A DNA stretch of 64,000 nt from Streptomyces sp. DvalAA-43. GTDB taxonomy: Bacteria; Actinomycetota; Actinomycetes; Streptomycetales; Streptomycetaceae. Below are positions 1 to 7,631 of this stretch, piece after piece (the first letter of the stretch is position 1; every line of letters starts with the position of its first letter). Under the pieces are notes generated by a model. That model saw only the letters and a list, made by a program, of their open reading frames with translations. It was not told the origin of the DNA and ran no database searches. Position numbers and translations under genes: made by a program. The stretch spans positions 62,001 through 126,000 of the forward strand of contig NZ_FMBW01000087.1 in the NCBI RefSeq assembly GCF_900091725.1, written 5' to 3'.

Positions 1-1098
1 GGTCAGGAGCTCGCCGGCGCGGGCGAGGTCCGGAACCGCCCGGGACAGGTGGTGGACCGCGCGGGCCATCCGGTCCGCCGCGCAGATCTGCGCCCAGTCC
101 CGGCCGCCGGCCCGGTCGACGGCGTCGGCGGCGCGGCTCACCTCACCGGGGGTGTTCATCGATCCCCGGTAGAGCGCGGCCAGTTCGGCCGCCGCCGGGG
201 TGCCGGAGGTCAAGGCGGAGACGACGGGCAGGGACTTCTTGTGGGCGGCGAGATCCGCCCCGACCGGCTTCCCGGTCCGCGCCGGGTCCCCCCAGATGCC
301 GATCAGGTCGTCGATGAGCTGGAAGGCGAGGCCCGCCTCCCGGCCGAATCCGTCCATCGCGCCGACCGCCCGCTCCCCCGCGCCCGCGTACAGCGCACCC
401 AGCGCGCAGGCGCAGCCGAGCAGGGCGCCGGTCTTGGCGGTGGCCATGGTCAGGCACTCGTCCAGCGTGACCTCGTCGGGGTCCCGGTCCTCGAAGGCGC
501 AGTCGGCCTGCTGGCCCGCGCACAGCTCGATGATGCAGGTCGAGAGCCGGGCCGAGGCGCGGGCCCCGGCCGGGACCGGGTCCTCGGCGAGCAGTCGCTG
601 GGCCAGGGCGAGCATGGCGTCGCCCGCGATGACCGCGTCGGGGATGCCGAAGACCGCCCAGGCCGTGGGCCGGTGCCGACGGGTCCGGTCCTCGTCGATG
701 ACGTCGTCGTGCAGCAGAGTGAAGTTGTGGGCCAGCTCCACGGCGACGGCGGCCCGTACCGCCCGCTCCGGGTCGCCGCCCAGCGCGCGGGCCGCGGCGA
801 GGACCAGAGCGGGCCTGATCGCCTTGCCCGCCGGCCCCGAGTACGGGCTGCCGTCGGCCTCCTGCCAGCCGAAGTGGTACATCGCGACGCGGCGGATCGA
901 TCCGGGCAGGGACTCGACGGCGGCGCGCAGCCGGGGATCGACGAGCGCCCGGGTCCGCTCCAGGAGGATCTCGGCCTCCTGGCCCTGGGACAGAGGGGCG
1001 ACCGGGTCGCCGACGGCGACCCGCGTCACCGGGGCGGGCGGGGTGTCGTCGCCCGGGGCCCGGAGTGTCGGTGGTTGGGGTACGTGGTGGGTCTTCAC
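1..1098 (-). CDS. Polyprenyl diphosphate synthase, predicted encapsulin cargo (3' end outside window)
   Basis: The gene encodes an all-alpha trans-isoprenyl diphosphate synthase that should condense isopentenyl diphosphate with an allylic diphosphate. Both aspartate-rich motifs are visible: the first in LLHDDVIDED near residue 125, the second in FQLIDDLIGIWGD. The GTG start at 1098 follows a GGAGGAC ribosome site at 1106-1112, and the frame is open through base 1, so the C-terminus is missing. The first 45 or so residues are Pro/Gly/Asp-rich and probably disordered; such extensions load cargo in family 2 encapsulins. It lies just downstream of a family 2B shell gene, which is the established context for the polyprenyl transferase cargo class. 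The exact chain-length product cannot be read from the sequence. Confidence 0.9.
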   Translation of the reverse strand, partial: MKTHHVPQPPTLRAPGDDTPPAPVTRVAVGDPVAPLSQGQEAEILLERTRALVDPRLRAAVESLPGSIRRVAMYHFGWQEADGSPYSGPAGKAIRPALVLAAARALGGDPERAVRAAVAVELAHNFTLLHDDVIDEDRTRRHRPTAWAVFGIPDAVIAGDAMLALAQRLLAEDPVPAGARASARLSTCIIELCAGQQADCAFEDRDPDEVTLDECLTMATAKTGALLGCACALGALYAGAGERAVGAMDGFGREAGLAFQLIDDLIGIWGDPARTGKPVGADLAAHKKSLPVVSALTSGTPAAAELAALYRGSMNTPGEVSRAADAVDRAGGRDWAQICAADRMARAVHHLSRAVPDLARAGELLT

Positions 1099-1154
1099 TG
1101 GGGCGTCCTCCCGAGGCCGCCCCGGGCACGGCTGCCCGGTGGCGGAGGTTGACA

Positions 1155-1182
1155 GGGGCCCGGACCTCTCCGTCCGGGCCCC
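1155..1182 (-). terminator. GC-rich hairpin between shell and cargo genes
   Basis: Eleven-base perfect arms (GGGGCCCGGAC and its complement) enclose a six-base loop. It lies eight bases after the shell stop codon and before the cargo ribosome site. There is no U-tract. It may terminate part of the transcription and so set a high shell to cargo ratio, or stabilise the shell mRNA 3' end. Confidence 0.5.
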
Positions 1183-1189
1183 CGAGGGG

Positions 1190-2596
1190 CTACCGCCAGC
1201 GGCTGACCTCGACGTTTTCCAGGACGCCCAGGGCGTCCGGCACGAGGATGGCCGCGGAGTAGTAGGCCGTCACCAGGTAGGAGATGATCGCCTGCTCGTC
1301 GATCCCCATGAAGCGGACCGAGAGGCTGGGCTCGATCTCGTCGGGGATGCCGGTCTGGTGGAGCCCGATGACGCCCTGCTCGTCCTCGCCCGTCCTCATG
1401 CAGATGATCGACGTGGTCCGGGCGTCGGTGACCGGGATCTTGTTGGACGGGAAGATCGGCACCCCCCGCCAGGCCGGCACATGGTGTCCGCCGATGTCGA
1501 CCGACTCGGGTACCAGACCGCGCTTGTTGCACTCGCGGCCGAAGGCGGCGATGGCCTTCGGGTGGGCGAGGAAGAGCTTGGAGCCGCGGCGGCGCGAGAG
1601 CAGCTCGTCCATGTCGTCGGGGCTGGGCGCACCGTCGTGCGGCTGGAGGCGCTGCCCGTAGTCGCAGTTGTTGAGCAGCCCGAACTCGCGGTTGTTGATC
1701 AGCTCGTGCTCCTGGCGCTCGCGGAGCGCCTCGACCGTCAGCCTCAACTGCTGCTCGGTCTGGTTCATCGGCTGGTTGTAGAGGTCGGCGACCCGGGTGT
1801 GGACCTTCAGCACGGTCTGGGCGACGCTCAGTTCGTACTCGCGGGGCGCCGCGTCGTAGTCGACGTACGTGTGCGGGACGACGGCTTCGCCGACATGGCC
1901 GGCGGAGAGGTCGATCGCGGCCTCGCCGTACTTGTTGGTGCGCTGCTCCGGGACGCTGAGCAGTCCGGCGAGATGGTGACGGAGCGAGTCCGCGCGCTCG
2001 GCGAGGTTGAGCACGTCCGCCCGGCTCAGCGTCAGCACCGTGCAGGCGGTGACGGCACGGGCCGTGTACTCCCAGACGGCGTCGCCGTCGACGAGGGACT
2101 GGTCCCCGAAATAGGCCCCGTCGGCGTGGACCCCGAGCACCGTCTCGTCACCGTACGGGCCGGTGCCGATCTTCTCCACCTTGCCGTGCGCCAGCAGATA
2201 GACGCTGTCCGCCGCGTCCCCCGACGCGGCCAGCACCTGTCCCGCGGCGATCTCACGCTGTTCGCACCGCCGGGCGAGCTCGCCCAGCACTTCCTCGTCG
2301 CCGAAGTCCCTCAGGGCGGGCAGCTCGCCGAGCTCGGCGGGGATGACCGCGACCCGGTCCCCCGTCTGCACGAAGGTCACCCTGCCGTCCCCGACCGAGT
2401 AGCTGAGCCTGCGGTTCACCCGGTAGGCACCACCTTGCACCTGCACCCACGGCATCATCTTCAGCAGCCACCGCGAGGTGATCTCCTGCATCTGCGGGGC
2501 GGACTTGGTGGTCGTCGCGAGGTTCCGCGCCGCTGCCGTCCCCAGACTCTGCTGCGGCGGCACCGACGCGTTCTGAACCTCTTCACCAACGGACAT
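1190..2596 (-). CDS. Family 2B encapsulin nanocompartment shell protein
   Basis: The 468-residue product matches the family 2B encapsulin pattern: an HK97-fold shell protein with an inserted Crp-like cyclic-nucleotide-binding domain. The nucleotide-binding-like part spans about residues 90-205 (region around GELARRCEQREIAAGQVL, then AYFGDQSLVDGDAVWEY). The HK97 part follows, including NNREFGLLNN and the end LGVLENVEVSRWR. Family 2B shells self-assemble and enclose terpenoid enzymes; the gene immediately downstream is a polyprenyl synthase. Start chosen at ATG 2596, preceded by GAGAGGA; an upstream in-frame extension to 2740 looks non-coding. It faces nsrR across 199 bp containing an NsrR-type operator. 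The domain may bind cAMP or another ligand, but its ligand cannot be told from here. Confidence 0.92.
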   Translation of the reverse strand: MSVGEEVQNASVPPQQSLGTAAARNLATTTKSAPQMQEITSRWLLKMMPWVQVQGGAYRVNRRLSYSVGDGRVTFVQTGDRVAVIPAELGELPALRDFGDEEVLGELARRCEQREIAAGQVLAASGDAADSVYLLAHGKVEKIGTGPYGDETVLGVHADGAYFGDQSLVDGDAVWEYTARAVTACTVLTLSRADVLNLAERADSLRHHLAGLLSVPEQRTNKYGEAAIDLSAGHVGEAVVPHTYVDYDAAPREYELSVAQTVLKVHTRVADLYNQPMNQTEQQLRLTVEALRERQEHELINNREFGLLNNCDYGQRLQPHDGAPSPDDMDELLSRRRGSKLFLAHPKAIAAFGRECNKRGLVPESVDIGGHHVPAWRGVPIFPSNKIPVTDARTTSIICMRTGEDEQGVIGLHQTGIPDEIEPSLSVRFMGIDEQAIISYLVTAYYSAAILVPDALGVLENVEVSRWR

Positions 2597-2663
2597 CTGA
2601 CGTCCTCTCGATTCTTCGGCTGACTGCGTGAAGAAGCCTTTCAGCACGGAGAGCGCCCGCACC

Positions 2664-2687
2664 ATTACACAAAAGAGTGTGATTAAT
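2664..2687. promoter_or_regulatory. AT-rich imperfect inverted repeat upstream of the encapsulin gene
   Basis: ATTACACA and TGTGATTAAT form imperfect arms around AAAGAG, in strikingly AT-rich sequence for this genome. It lies about 70-90 bp upstream of the shell start, where a promoter or operator is expected. The binding protein is unknown. Confidence 0.35.
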
Positions 2688-2756
2688 CGGCCCGGAGCTG
2701 GGCATGACGCAGAGCAATGTCCGCAATGTCCACCGATCACTCCGGGTCACACCCTT

Positions 2757-2779
2757 AAGTTGCATCACAGATGCAACTT
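2757..2779. promoter_or_regulatory. NsrR-type operator upstream of nsrR
   Basis: A 23-bp site with 11-base half-sites AAGTTGCATCA and AGATGCAACTT around one central base; 10 of 11 positions are symmetric. This is the known 11-1-11 layout of NsrR sites. It lies 17 bp before the nsrR start, so autorepression is likely. It also lies in the shared divergent region of the encapsulin gene. Confidence 0.75.
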
Positions 2780-2795
2780 ATCTACGCTGACCGCC

Positions 2796-3245
2796 ATGCG
2801 GCTGACGAGATTCACCGACGTGGCGCTGCGCGTACTGATGCGCCTCGCCGTCGCGGAGAACGAGGATCCGCCGACCACCCGGGAGGTGGCGGCCACCATG
2901 CAGGTGCCGTACACCCACACCGCGAAGGTCGTCGCCAGGCTCCAGCACCTCGGCCTCATCGAGGCCCGGCGGGGCAGGGGCGGCGGGCTCAGCCTGACCG
3001 GAACAGGCCGCTCCGCCTCGATCGGCGAACTCGTCCGGGAGCTGGAGGGGCCCGGCGACGTCGTCGAGTGCGAGGGCGCCACCCCGTGCCCCCTGCGCTC
3101 GGCCTGCCGGCTGCGCGGCGCCCTGCGCCGCGCGGAGGAGGCCTTCTACACCTCGCTCGACCCGCTCACCGTCACCGACCTCGTCGCCTCCCCCACCGGA
3201 CCGCTGCTGATCGGCATCAGCAGTGGCCGCCCGGACACCGGCTGA
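2796..3245 (+). CDS. nsrR: Rrf2-family nitric oxide sensing repressor NsrR
   Basis: A 149-residue Rrf2 winged-helix regulator starting MRLTRFTDVALRVLMRLA. The DNA-binding domain spans about residues 1-80. Three clustered cysteines (VECEGATPCPLRSACRLR, about residues 93-105) are the iron-sulfur ligands typical of NsrR, which senses NO through its [4Fe-4S] cluster and then releases DNA. The ATG at 2796 starts exactly at the conserved family N-terminus. Operators precede both this gene and the following hmp, so it should repress its own gene and NO detoxification. Length and motif spacing are normal for the family. Confidence 0.92.
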   Translation: MRLTRFTDVALRVLMRLAVAENEDPPTTREVAATMQVPYTHTAKVVARLQHLGLIEARRGRGGGLSLTGTGRSASIGELVRELEGPGDVVECEGATPCPLRSACRLRGALRRAEEAFYTSLDPLTVTDLVASPTGPLLIGISSGRPDTG

Positions 3246-3325
3246 GCCGCCGCACCCCACTCCCGGAACCCACGCCCCGACTCGCCCCACCCGGCTTCGC
3301 GCCGCCCGGTTCCATGACGCCCGAA

Positions 3326-3348
3326 AATACGAATCTCACATACCAATT
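3326..3348. promoter_or_regulatory. NsrR-type operator upstream of hmp
   Basis: AATACGAATCT and ACATACCAATT flank one central base, 18 bp before the hmp start. It closely resembles known Streptomyces hmpA NsrR sites in sequence and layout. It should make flavohaemoglobin expression NO-inducible. Confidence 0.7.
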
Positions 3349-3366
3349 AACATGCGAGGAGTCCCG

Positions 3367-4563
3367 ATGCTCTCCGAGACGTCGACCGCCACCGTCCGTG
3401 CCACCCTCCCCGCCGTGGGCGCGGCCGTCGGAGACGTCGCCGATCTCTTCTACCGCAAGCTCTTCGACGCCCACCCCGAGCTGCTGCGCGACCTCTTCAA
3501 CCGCGGCAACCAGGCGTCCGGCGCCCAGCGGCAGGCCCTCGCGGGCTCCATAGCCGCCTTCGCGACCCAGCTGATCGAGCACCCGGACACCCGCCCCGAC
3601 GTGATGCTCGGCCGGATCGCCCACAAACACGCCTCCCTCGGCGTCACCGCGGCCCAGTACGACATCGTGCACACCCATCTGTTCGCCGCCATCGCCGAGG
3701 TGCTCGGCGACGCGGTCACCCCGGAGGTCGCCGCCGCCTGGGACGAGGTCTACTGGCTGATGGCCGGCGCCCTGATCTCGATCGAGGAGCGGCTGTACGC
3801 GCAACAGGGCGTCGTCGCCGGTGATGTGTGGCGCGCGTGGGAGGTGGCCGCCCGGATCGAGGAGACCGCCGATGTCGCCACCTTCCAGCTGCGCCCGGCC
3901 GACGGCGCCCCCGCGCCCGCCTTCCGGCCCGGCCAGTACGTCTCCGTCCAGGTGGAACTCCCCGACGGGGCATGCCAGATACGCCAGTACAGCCTCTCCG
4001 GCGCGCCCGGCTCGCGGCTCCGCTCGATCACCGTCAAGCGGGTGCACGGCGGCGGCTCGCCCGACGGCGAGGTCTCCCGCCATCTGCACACCGGGGTGCG
4101 AGCGGGTGACCTGCTGCGCGTCTCCGCCCCGTACGGCGATCTCGTGCTCGACTCCGCGGACGCCCCGGTCCTGCTCGCCTCCGCGGGCATCGGCTGCACC
4201 CCGATGCTCTCGATGCTGGAGCACCTCGCGGCGAGCGGCCACCGCGCCCCGGTCACCGTCGTGCACGGCGACCGCTCCCCCGCCACCCACGCGATGCGCG
4301 CCGACCACGCCCTGCTCACCGGCAAACTCCCCGACGCCACCGCCCACTTCTGGTACGAGGACCCCGAGCCCGGCCACCCCGTCGACCGCACCGGCCGGGT
4401 CGACCTGAGCGGTCTCGCCGTCGCCCCCGGCACCCACGCCTATCTCTGCGGCCCCCTGCCCTTCATGCGCGCGGTACGCACCCAGTTGCTGGCCAAGGGC
4501 GTTCCGGCGGCCGACATCCACTACGAGGTGTTCGGCCCCGACATGTGGCTGGCACAGGACTGA
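3367..4563 (+). CDS. hmp: Flavohaemoglobin nitric oxide dioxygenase
   Basis: A 398-residue cytosolic flavohaemoprotein that oxidises NO to nitrate using O2 and NAD(P)H. The globin domain covers about residues 1-145, with the proximal haem histidine in RIAHKHASLGV. The FAD-binding ferredoxin-reductase part carries RQYSLSGAPG near residue 210, and the NAD-binding part has ASAGIGCTPMLSML and YLCGPLPFM. Length is standard. The ATG at 3367 follows a GAGGA ribosome site. It sits behind nsrR with an NsrR operator just upstream, so the two form a self-contained NO response module. Confidence 0.95.
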   Translation: MLSETSTATVRATLPAVGAAVGDVADLFYRKLFDAHPELLRDLFNRGNQASGAQRQALAGSIAAFATQLIEHPDTRPDVMLGRIAHKHASLGVTAAQYDIVHTHLFAAIAEVLGDAVTPEVAAAWDEVYWLMAGALISIEERLYAQQGVVAGDVWRAWEVAARIEETADVATFQLRPADGAPAPAFRPGQYVSVQVELPDGACQIRQYSLSGAPGSRLRSITVKRVHGGGSPDGEVSRHLHTGVRAGDLLRVSAPYGDLVLDSADAPVLLASAGIGCTPMLSMLEHLAASGHRAPVTVVHGDRSPATHAMRADHALLTGKLPDATAHFWYEDPEPGHPVDRTGRVDLSGLAVAPGTHAYLCGPLPFMRAVRTQLLAKGVPAADIHYEVFGPDMWLAQD

Positions 4564-4611
4564 ATCCGGCCCACCGCCCAGGGAATCGACCGGCCCGGCG
4601 ACAATGGCGCC

Positions 4612-5529
4612 ATGCACTCCGAAGCACCCGACCTCGACCGGCTGCGGCCGGTGCTGCCCTCGCCCCTGGAGCCGGTCGAGGACGAGCGCTTCGCGCGCCA
4701 CGGCGTACGGCTGCTGCTCAAGCGCGACGATCTGATCCACCCCGATCTGCCGGGCAACAAGTGGCGCAAGCTCTCCCTGAACCTGCGGGAGGCCGCCGGG
4801 CGCACCGTGCTGACCTTCGGCGGCGCGTACTCCAACCATCTGCGGGCCACCGCCGCGGCCGGCCGGCTGCTCGGCTTCCCCACCGTCGGGGTCGTACGGG
4901 GTGACGAGCTGGCCGGCCGCCCGCTGAACCCCTCGCTCGCCCGGTGCGCCGCCGACGGGATGACCCTGCACTTCATGGACCGCGCGACCTACCGCGCGAA
5001 GGGTGATCCAGAGGTCCTGGCGGGGCTGCTGAGCGCCTTCGGGGAGTGCTCTGTCATCCCGGAGGGCGGCAGCAACGCCCTGGCCGTACAGGGCTGTACA
5101 GAGCTGGGGCGCGAGCTGCGCGACCGGGCCGACGTGGTCGCGGTGGCCTGCGGCACCGGGGGCACCCTCGCCGGTCTCGCCGCCGGTCTCGCGCCCCCGC
5201 AGCGCACCCTCGGCGTCCCGGTGCTGCGCGGCGGCTTCCTCGGGGACGCGGTGCGGGAACTGCAACGCGAGACGTTCGGCGGCCCGGCCGGGTCGTGGTC
5301 CCTGGACGAACGGTTCCACTTCGGCGGCTACGCCCGGACGCCCCCGCCCCTGCACGCCTTCGCCGACGACTTCGAGCAGCGGCACGGCCTGCCCGTCGAG
5401 CGGATCTACGTCGCCAAGCTGCTGTACGCGCTCACCGAGCTGGCCGGGGAGGGGGCGTTCCCGCCGGGAACCACGGTCGCGGCGGTCGTCACCGCCGGAC
5501 CTCAGCGGGAGTCCGGCTCCTCCCGGTAG
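4612..5529 (+). CDS. PLP-dependent enzyme, ACC deaminase / D-cysteine desulfhydrase family
   Basis: A 305-residue fold-type II PLP enzyme. The Schiff-base lysine lies in LPGNKWRKL near residue 48, followed by the substrate loop FGGAYSNHLRAT. The glycine-rich phosphate loop is CGTGGTLAGL. This family includes D-cysteine desulfhydrase and 1-aminocyclopropane-1-carboxylate deaminase; the sequence alone does not settle the substrate. It follows hmp by 48 bp on the same strand and may be cotranscribed. Its last 28 bases overlap the end of the convergent antiporter gene. Confidence 0.88.
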   Translation: MHSEAPDLDRLRPVLPSPLEPVEDERFARHGVRLLLKRDDLIHPDLPGNKWRKLSLNLREAAGRTVLTFGGAYSNHLRATAAAGRLLGFPTVGVVRGDELAGRPLNPSLARCAADGMTLHFMDRATYRAKGDPEVLAGLLSAFGECSVIPEGGSNALAVQGCTELGRELRDRADVVAVACGTGGTLAGLAAGLAPPQRTLGVPVLRGGFLGDAVRELQRETFGGPAGSWSLDERFHFGGYARTPPPLHAFADDFEQRHGLPVERIYVAKLLYALTELAGEGAFPPGTTVAAVVTAGPQRESGSSR

Positions 5530-7106
5530 GCCGCCGCTTCCTCCAGGTCGAGCCGTCGCAGCAGCGTCCGCAGCATCTCGTCGTCGATCCGCCGCTCGTC
5601 CCGCAGCGTCACGAAGACCGCGCGCTCGGCGTCGATCATCTCCCTGGCCAGGCGCCGGTAGGTGTCGTCCGCCGACTCCCCGGTCACCGGATCGGCCGCG
5701 CCCAGCCGCTCCCACACGGCGTTGCGGCGGCGTTCCAGGACGGTGCGCAGCCGGTCGGCGAGGGGGCCCGGCAGCTGGTTGCGGTCGTCGGCGAGCAGCT
5801 CGTCCAGCCGCGCCTCGGCGGCCGCGGACGCCTCGCTCTGGGCCTGCGCCTCGGCCAGCGTCTCGGTCTTCGCGTCGCGCCCCGGGAGCCTCAGGACCCG
5901 TACCAGCAGCGGCAGGCTGAGCCCCTGGATCACCAGGGTGCCGATGACCGTGGTGAAGGTCAGGAACAGCACCAGGTTGCGGGCCGGAAAGGGGCTTCCG
6001 TCGGACACGGTGAACGGGATGGAGAAGGCGATGGCGAGCGAGACGACCCCGCGCATCCCGGCCCAGCCGACGATCAGCGGCGCCGTCCAGTCCGTGTCGG
6101 GCTCGCGTGCCCTGATCCGTCTCGACAGCCACCGGGGCAGATACGTCGCCGGGAAGACCCAGAGGAAGCGGACCACGACGACGGCGAGGAAGACGAGCAC
6201 CGCGTACCACACGGCGTCGCCCACGGCGTAGGTGCCGAGCCCCTTCAGTACGAAGGGCAGCTGGAGCCCGATCAGCGCGAAGACCGCGGACTCCAGGACG
6301 AACGCGACCATCTTCCGGACGGCCTCCTCCTGGAGCCGGGTCGCGAAGTCGACCTGCCAGGACCGGTGGCCCAGATAGAGCGCGACGACGACCACGGCGA
6401 GCACCCCGGAGGCGTGCACGCGTTCGGCCGCCGCGTACGCCACGAAGGGGATCAGCAGCGACAGCGTGTTCTGCAGCAGCGCTTCCTTGAGGTGGGTGCG
6501 GAGCCAGTGCAGCGGCACCATCAGCACCAGGCCGACCACGACACCGCCGACCGCCGCGAGGAAGAACTCACCGATCCCCGCGCCCCAGCTCATGCCCTCG
6601 CCCACGGCGGCGGCGAGCGCCACCTTGTAGGCGGTGATCGCGGTGGCGTCGTTGACCAGGGACTCGCCCTGCAGGACCGTCGTGACCCGGCCGGGCAGCC
6701 CGACCCGGCGCGCGATCGCGGCGGCCGTGACCGCGTCCGGCGGCGCGACCACCGCGCCGAGCACCAGCGCGGCGGTGAGCGGCAGGTCGGGCACCAGGCG
6801 GTACGCCAGCCAGCCCACCGCGACGGTCGCGAACAGCACGTAACCGACCGAGAGCAGCGCGACCGGCCGGACATTGGCCCGCAGATCGAGGTACGAGCTG
6901 TCGACGGCCGCCGTGTAGAGCAGGGGCGGCAGCAGCAGCGGCAGCACGACGTGCGCGTCCAGGGTGTAGGTGGGCACCCCGGGCAGATAGGAGGCGATCA
7001 GGCCCGCGGCGACGAGCAGCAGCGGGGCGGGCACCGGAGTGCGGCGGGCCGCCCCCGCGACCGCCGCACTGGCCGCGACCAGCCCCACCAGCGGCAATAC
7101 GTCCAT
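5502..7106 (-). CDS. Na+/H+ antiporter, CPA1 family
   Basis: A 534-residue inner-membrane exchanger with about 12 membrane helices in the first 400 residues and a charged cytoplasmic tail of about 130 residues. The CPA1 signature is clear: APPDAVTAAAIARRVGLPG, then LQGESLVNDATAI with the Asn-Asp ion-binding pair. It should exchange protons for Na+ or another monovalent cation in pH or salt homeostasis. Start chosen at ATG 7106 with GAGGA seven bases upstream; a start at 7139 would overlap the divergent gene. The 3' end overlaps the PLP enzyme gene by 28 bp. Confidence 0.93.
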   Translation of the reverse strand: MDVLPLVGLVAASAAVAGAARRTPVPAPLLLVAAGLIASYLPGVPTYTLDAHVVLPLLLPPLLYTAAVDSSYLDLRANVRPVALLSVGYVLFATVAVGWLAYRLVPDLPLTAALVLGAVVAPPDAVTAAAIARRVGLPGRVTTVLQGESLVNDATAITAYKVALAAAVGEGMSWGAGIGEFFLAAVGGVVVGLVLMVPLHWLRTHLKEALLQNTLSLLIPFVAYAAAERVHASGVLAVVVVALYLGHRSWQVDFATRLQEEAVRKMVAFVLESAVFALIGLQLPFVLKGLGTYAVGDAVWYAVLVFLAVVVVRFLWVFPATYLPRWLSRRIRAREPDTDWTAPLIVGWAGMRGVVSLAIAFSIPFTVSDGSPFPARNLVLFLTFTTVIGTLVIQGLSLPLLVRVLRLPGRDAKTETLAEAQAQSEASAAAEARLDELLADDRNQLPGPLADRLRTVLERRRNAVWERLGAADPVTGESADDTYRRLAREMIDAERAVFVTLRDERRIDDEMLRTLLRRLDLEEAAAYREEPDSR

Positions 7107-7141
7107 TCCACGGTCCTCGCATCCGTCGTAACCTGACAATC

Positions 7142-7402
7142 ATGAGTGACTGCCCTCACGTGTCCGCACTGCCGCGCCCCGAACCGGCCCCGCTCAGCGT
7201 GACCTGTCCGGGCTGCCTCGCGGCGGGCACCCACCCCGTACAACTGCGGCTCTGTCTGGTCTGCGGCCATGTCGGCTGCTGCGACTCGTCGCCCCTCCGG
7301 CACGCCACGGCACACTTCGAGGAGACCGGCCACCCGGTGATGCGGAGCTTCGAGCCCGGCGAGAGCTGGCGCTGGTGCTTCGAGGACGGTTCGATCGTCT
7401 GA
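7142..7402 (+). CDS. UBP-type zinc finger domain protein
   Basis: An 86-residue protein that is nearly all one UBP-type zinc finger. Visible ligands include CPGC, CLVCGHVGCC and HATAHFEETGHPV, the Cys/His order of the ubiquitin-hydrolase zinc finger fold. In bacteria its partner is unknown; it may bind a C-terminal peptide. It is divergent from the antiporter with only 35 bp between the two starts, so they share a promoter region. Confidence 0.88.
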   Translation: MSDCPHVSALPRPEPAPLSVTCPGCLAAGTHPVQLRLCLVCGHVGCCDSSPLRHATAHFEETGHPVMRSFEPGESWRWCFEDGSIV

Positions 7403-7413
7403 CGCCTGGGTAC
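7388..7413 (+). promoter_or_regulatory. Candidate SigB/SigH-type promoter upstream of the sigH operon
   Basis: GGTTCG and GGGTAC are separated by 14 bp, close to the sigma-B-family consensus GNTT-N14-16-GGGTAT/C. It lies about 220 bp before the anti-sigma gene and would permit autoregulation by SigH. The -35 box overlaps the end of the zinc finger gene. Confidence 0.4.
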
Positions 7414-7631
7414 GTCAAACCGGCACCGGTTGTTCGTAATTGACCGACGCAGACCCCTAGCCACTGTGCGTACTCATGGGTTTACCATGAGTGACAGCCA
7501 TGGGCTGGGGCTCTGGCGACACGGCATCATGGGTCGCGATAGCGTCGCGGACCAGACCGAAGACGTACCACATGGCTCCGGGGCACCCTTCCCGGATCCT
7601 CGAAAGAGTTTGTGCCACCTTGGAGGTGAGG

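Noticed and set aside
2597..2740. N-terminal extension of the encapsulin shell to 2740
   Set aside because: The extension is Cys/Pro-rich and unlike the family; ATG 2596 has a good ribosome site.
3217..6210. A 997-codon open frame on the minus strand across nsrR end, hmp and the PLP gene
   Set aside because: It is antisense to well-recognised genes and rich in Arg/Gly/Pro. Such long shadow frames are normal in GC-rich DNA.
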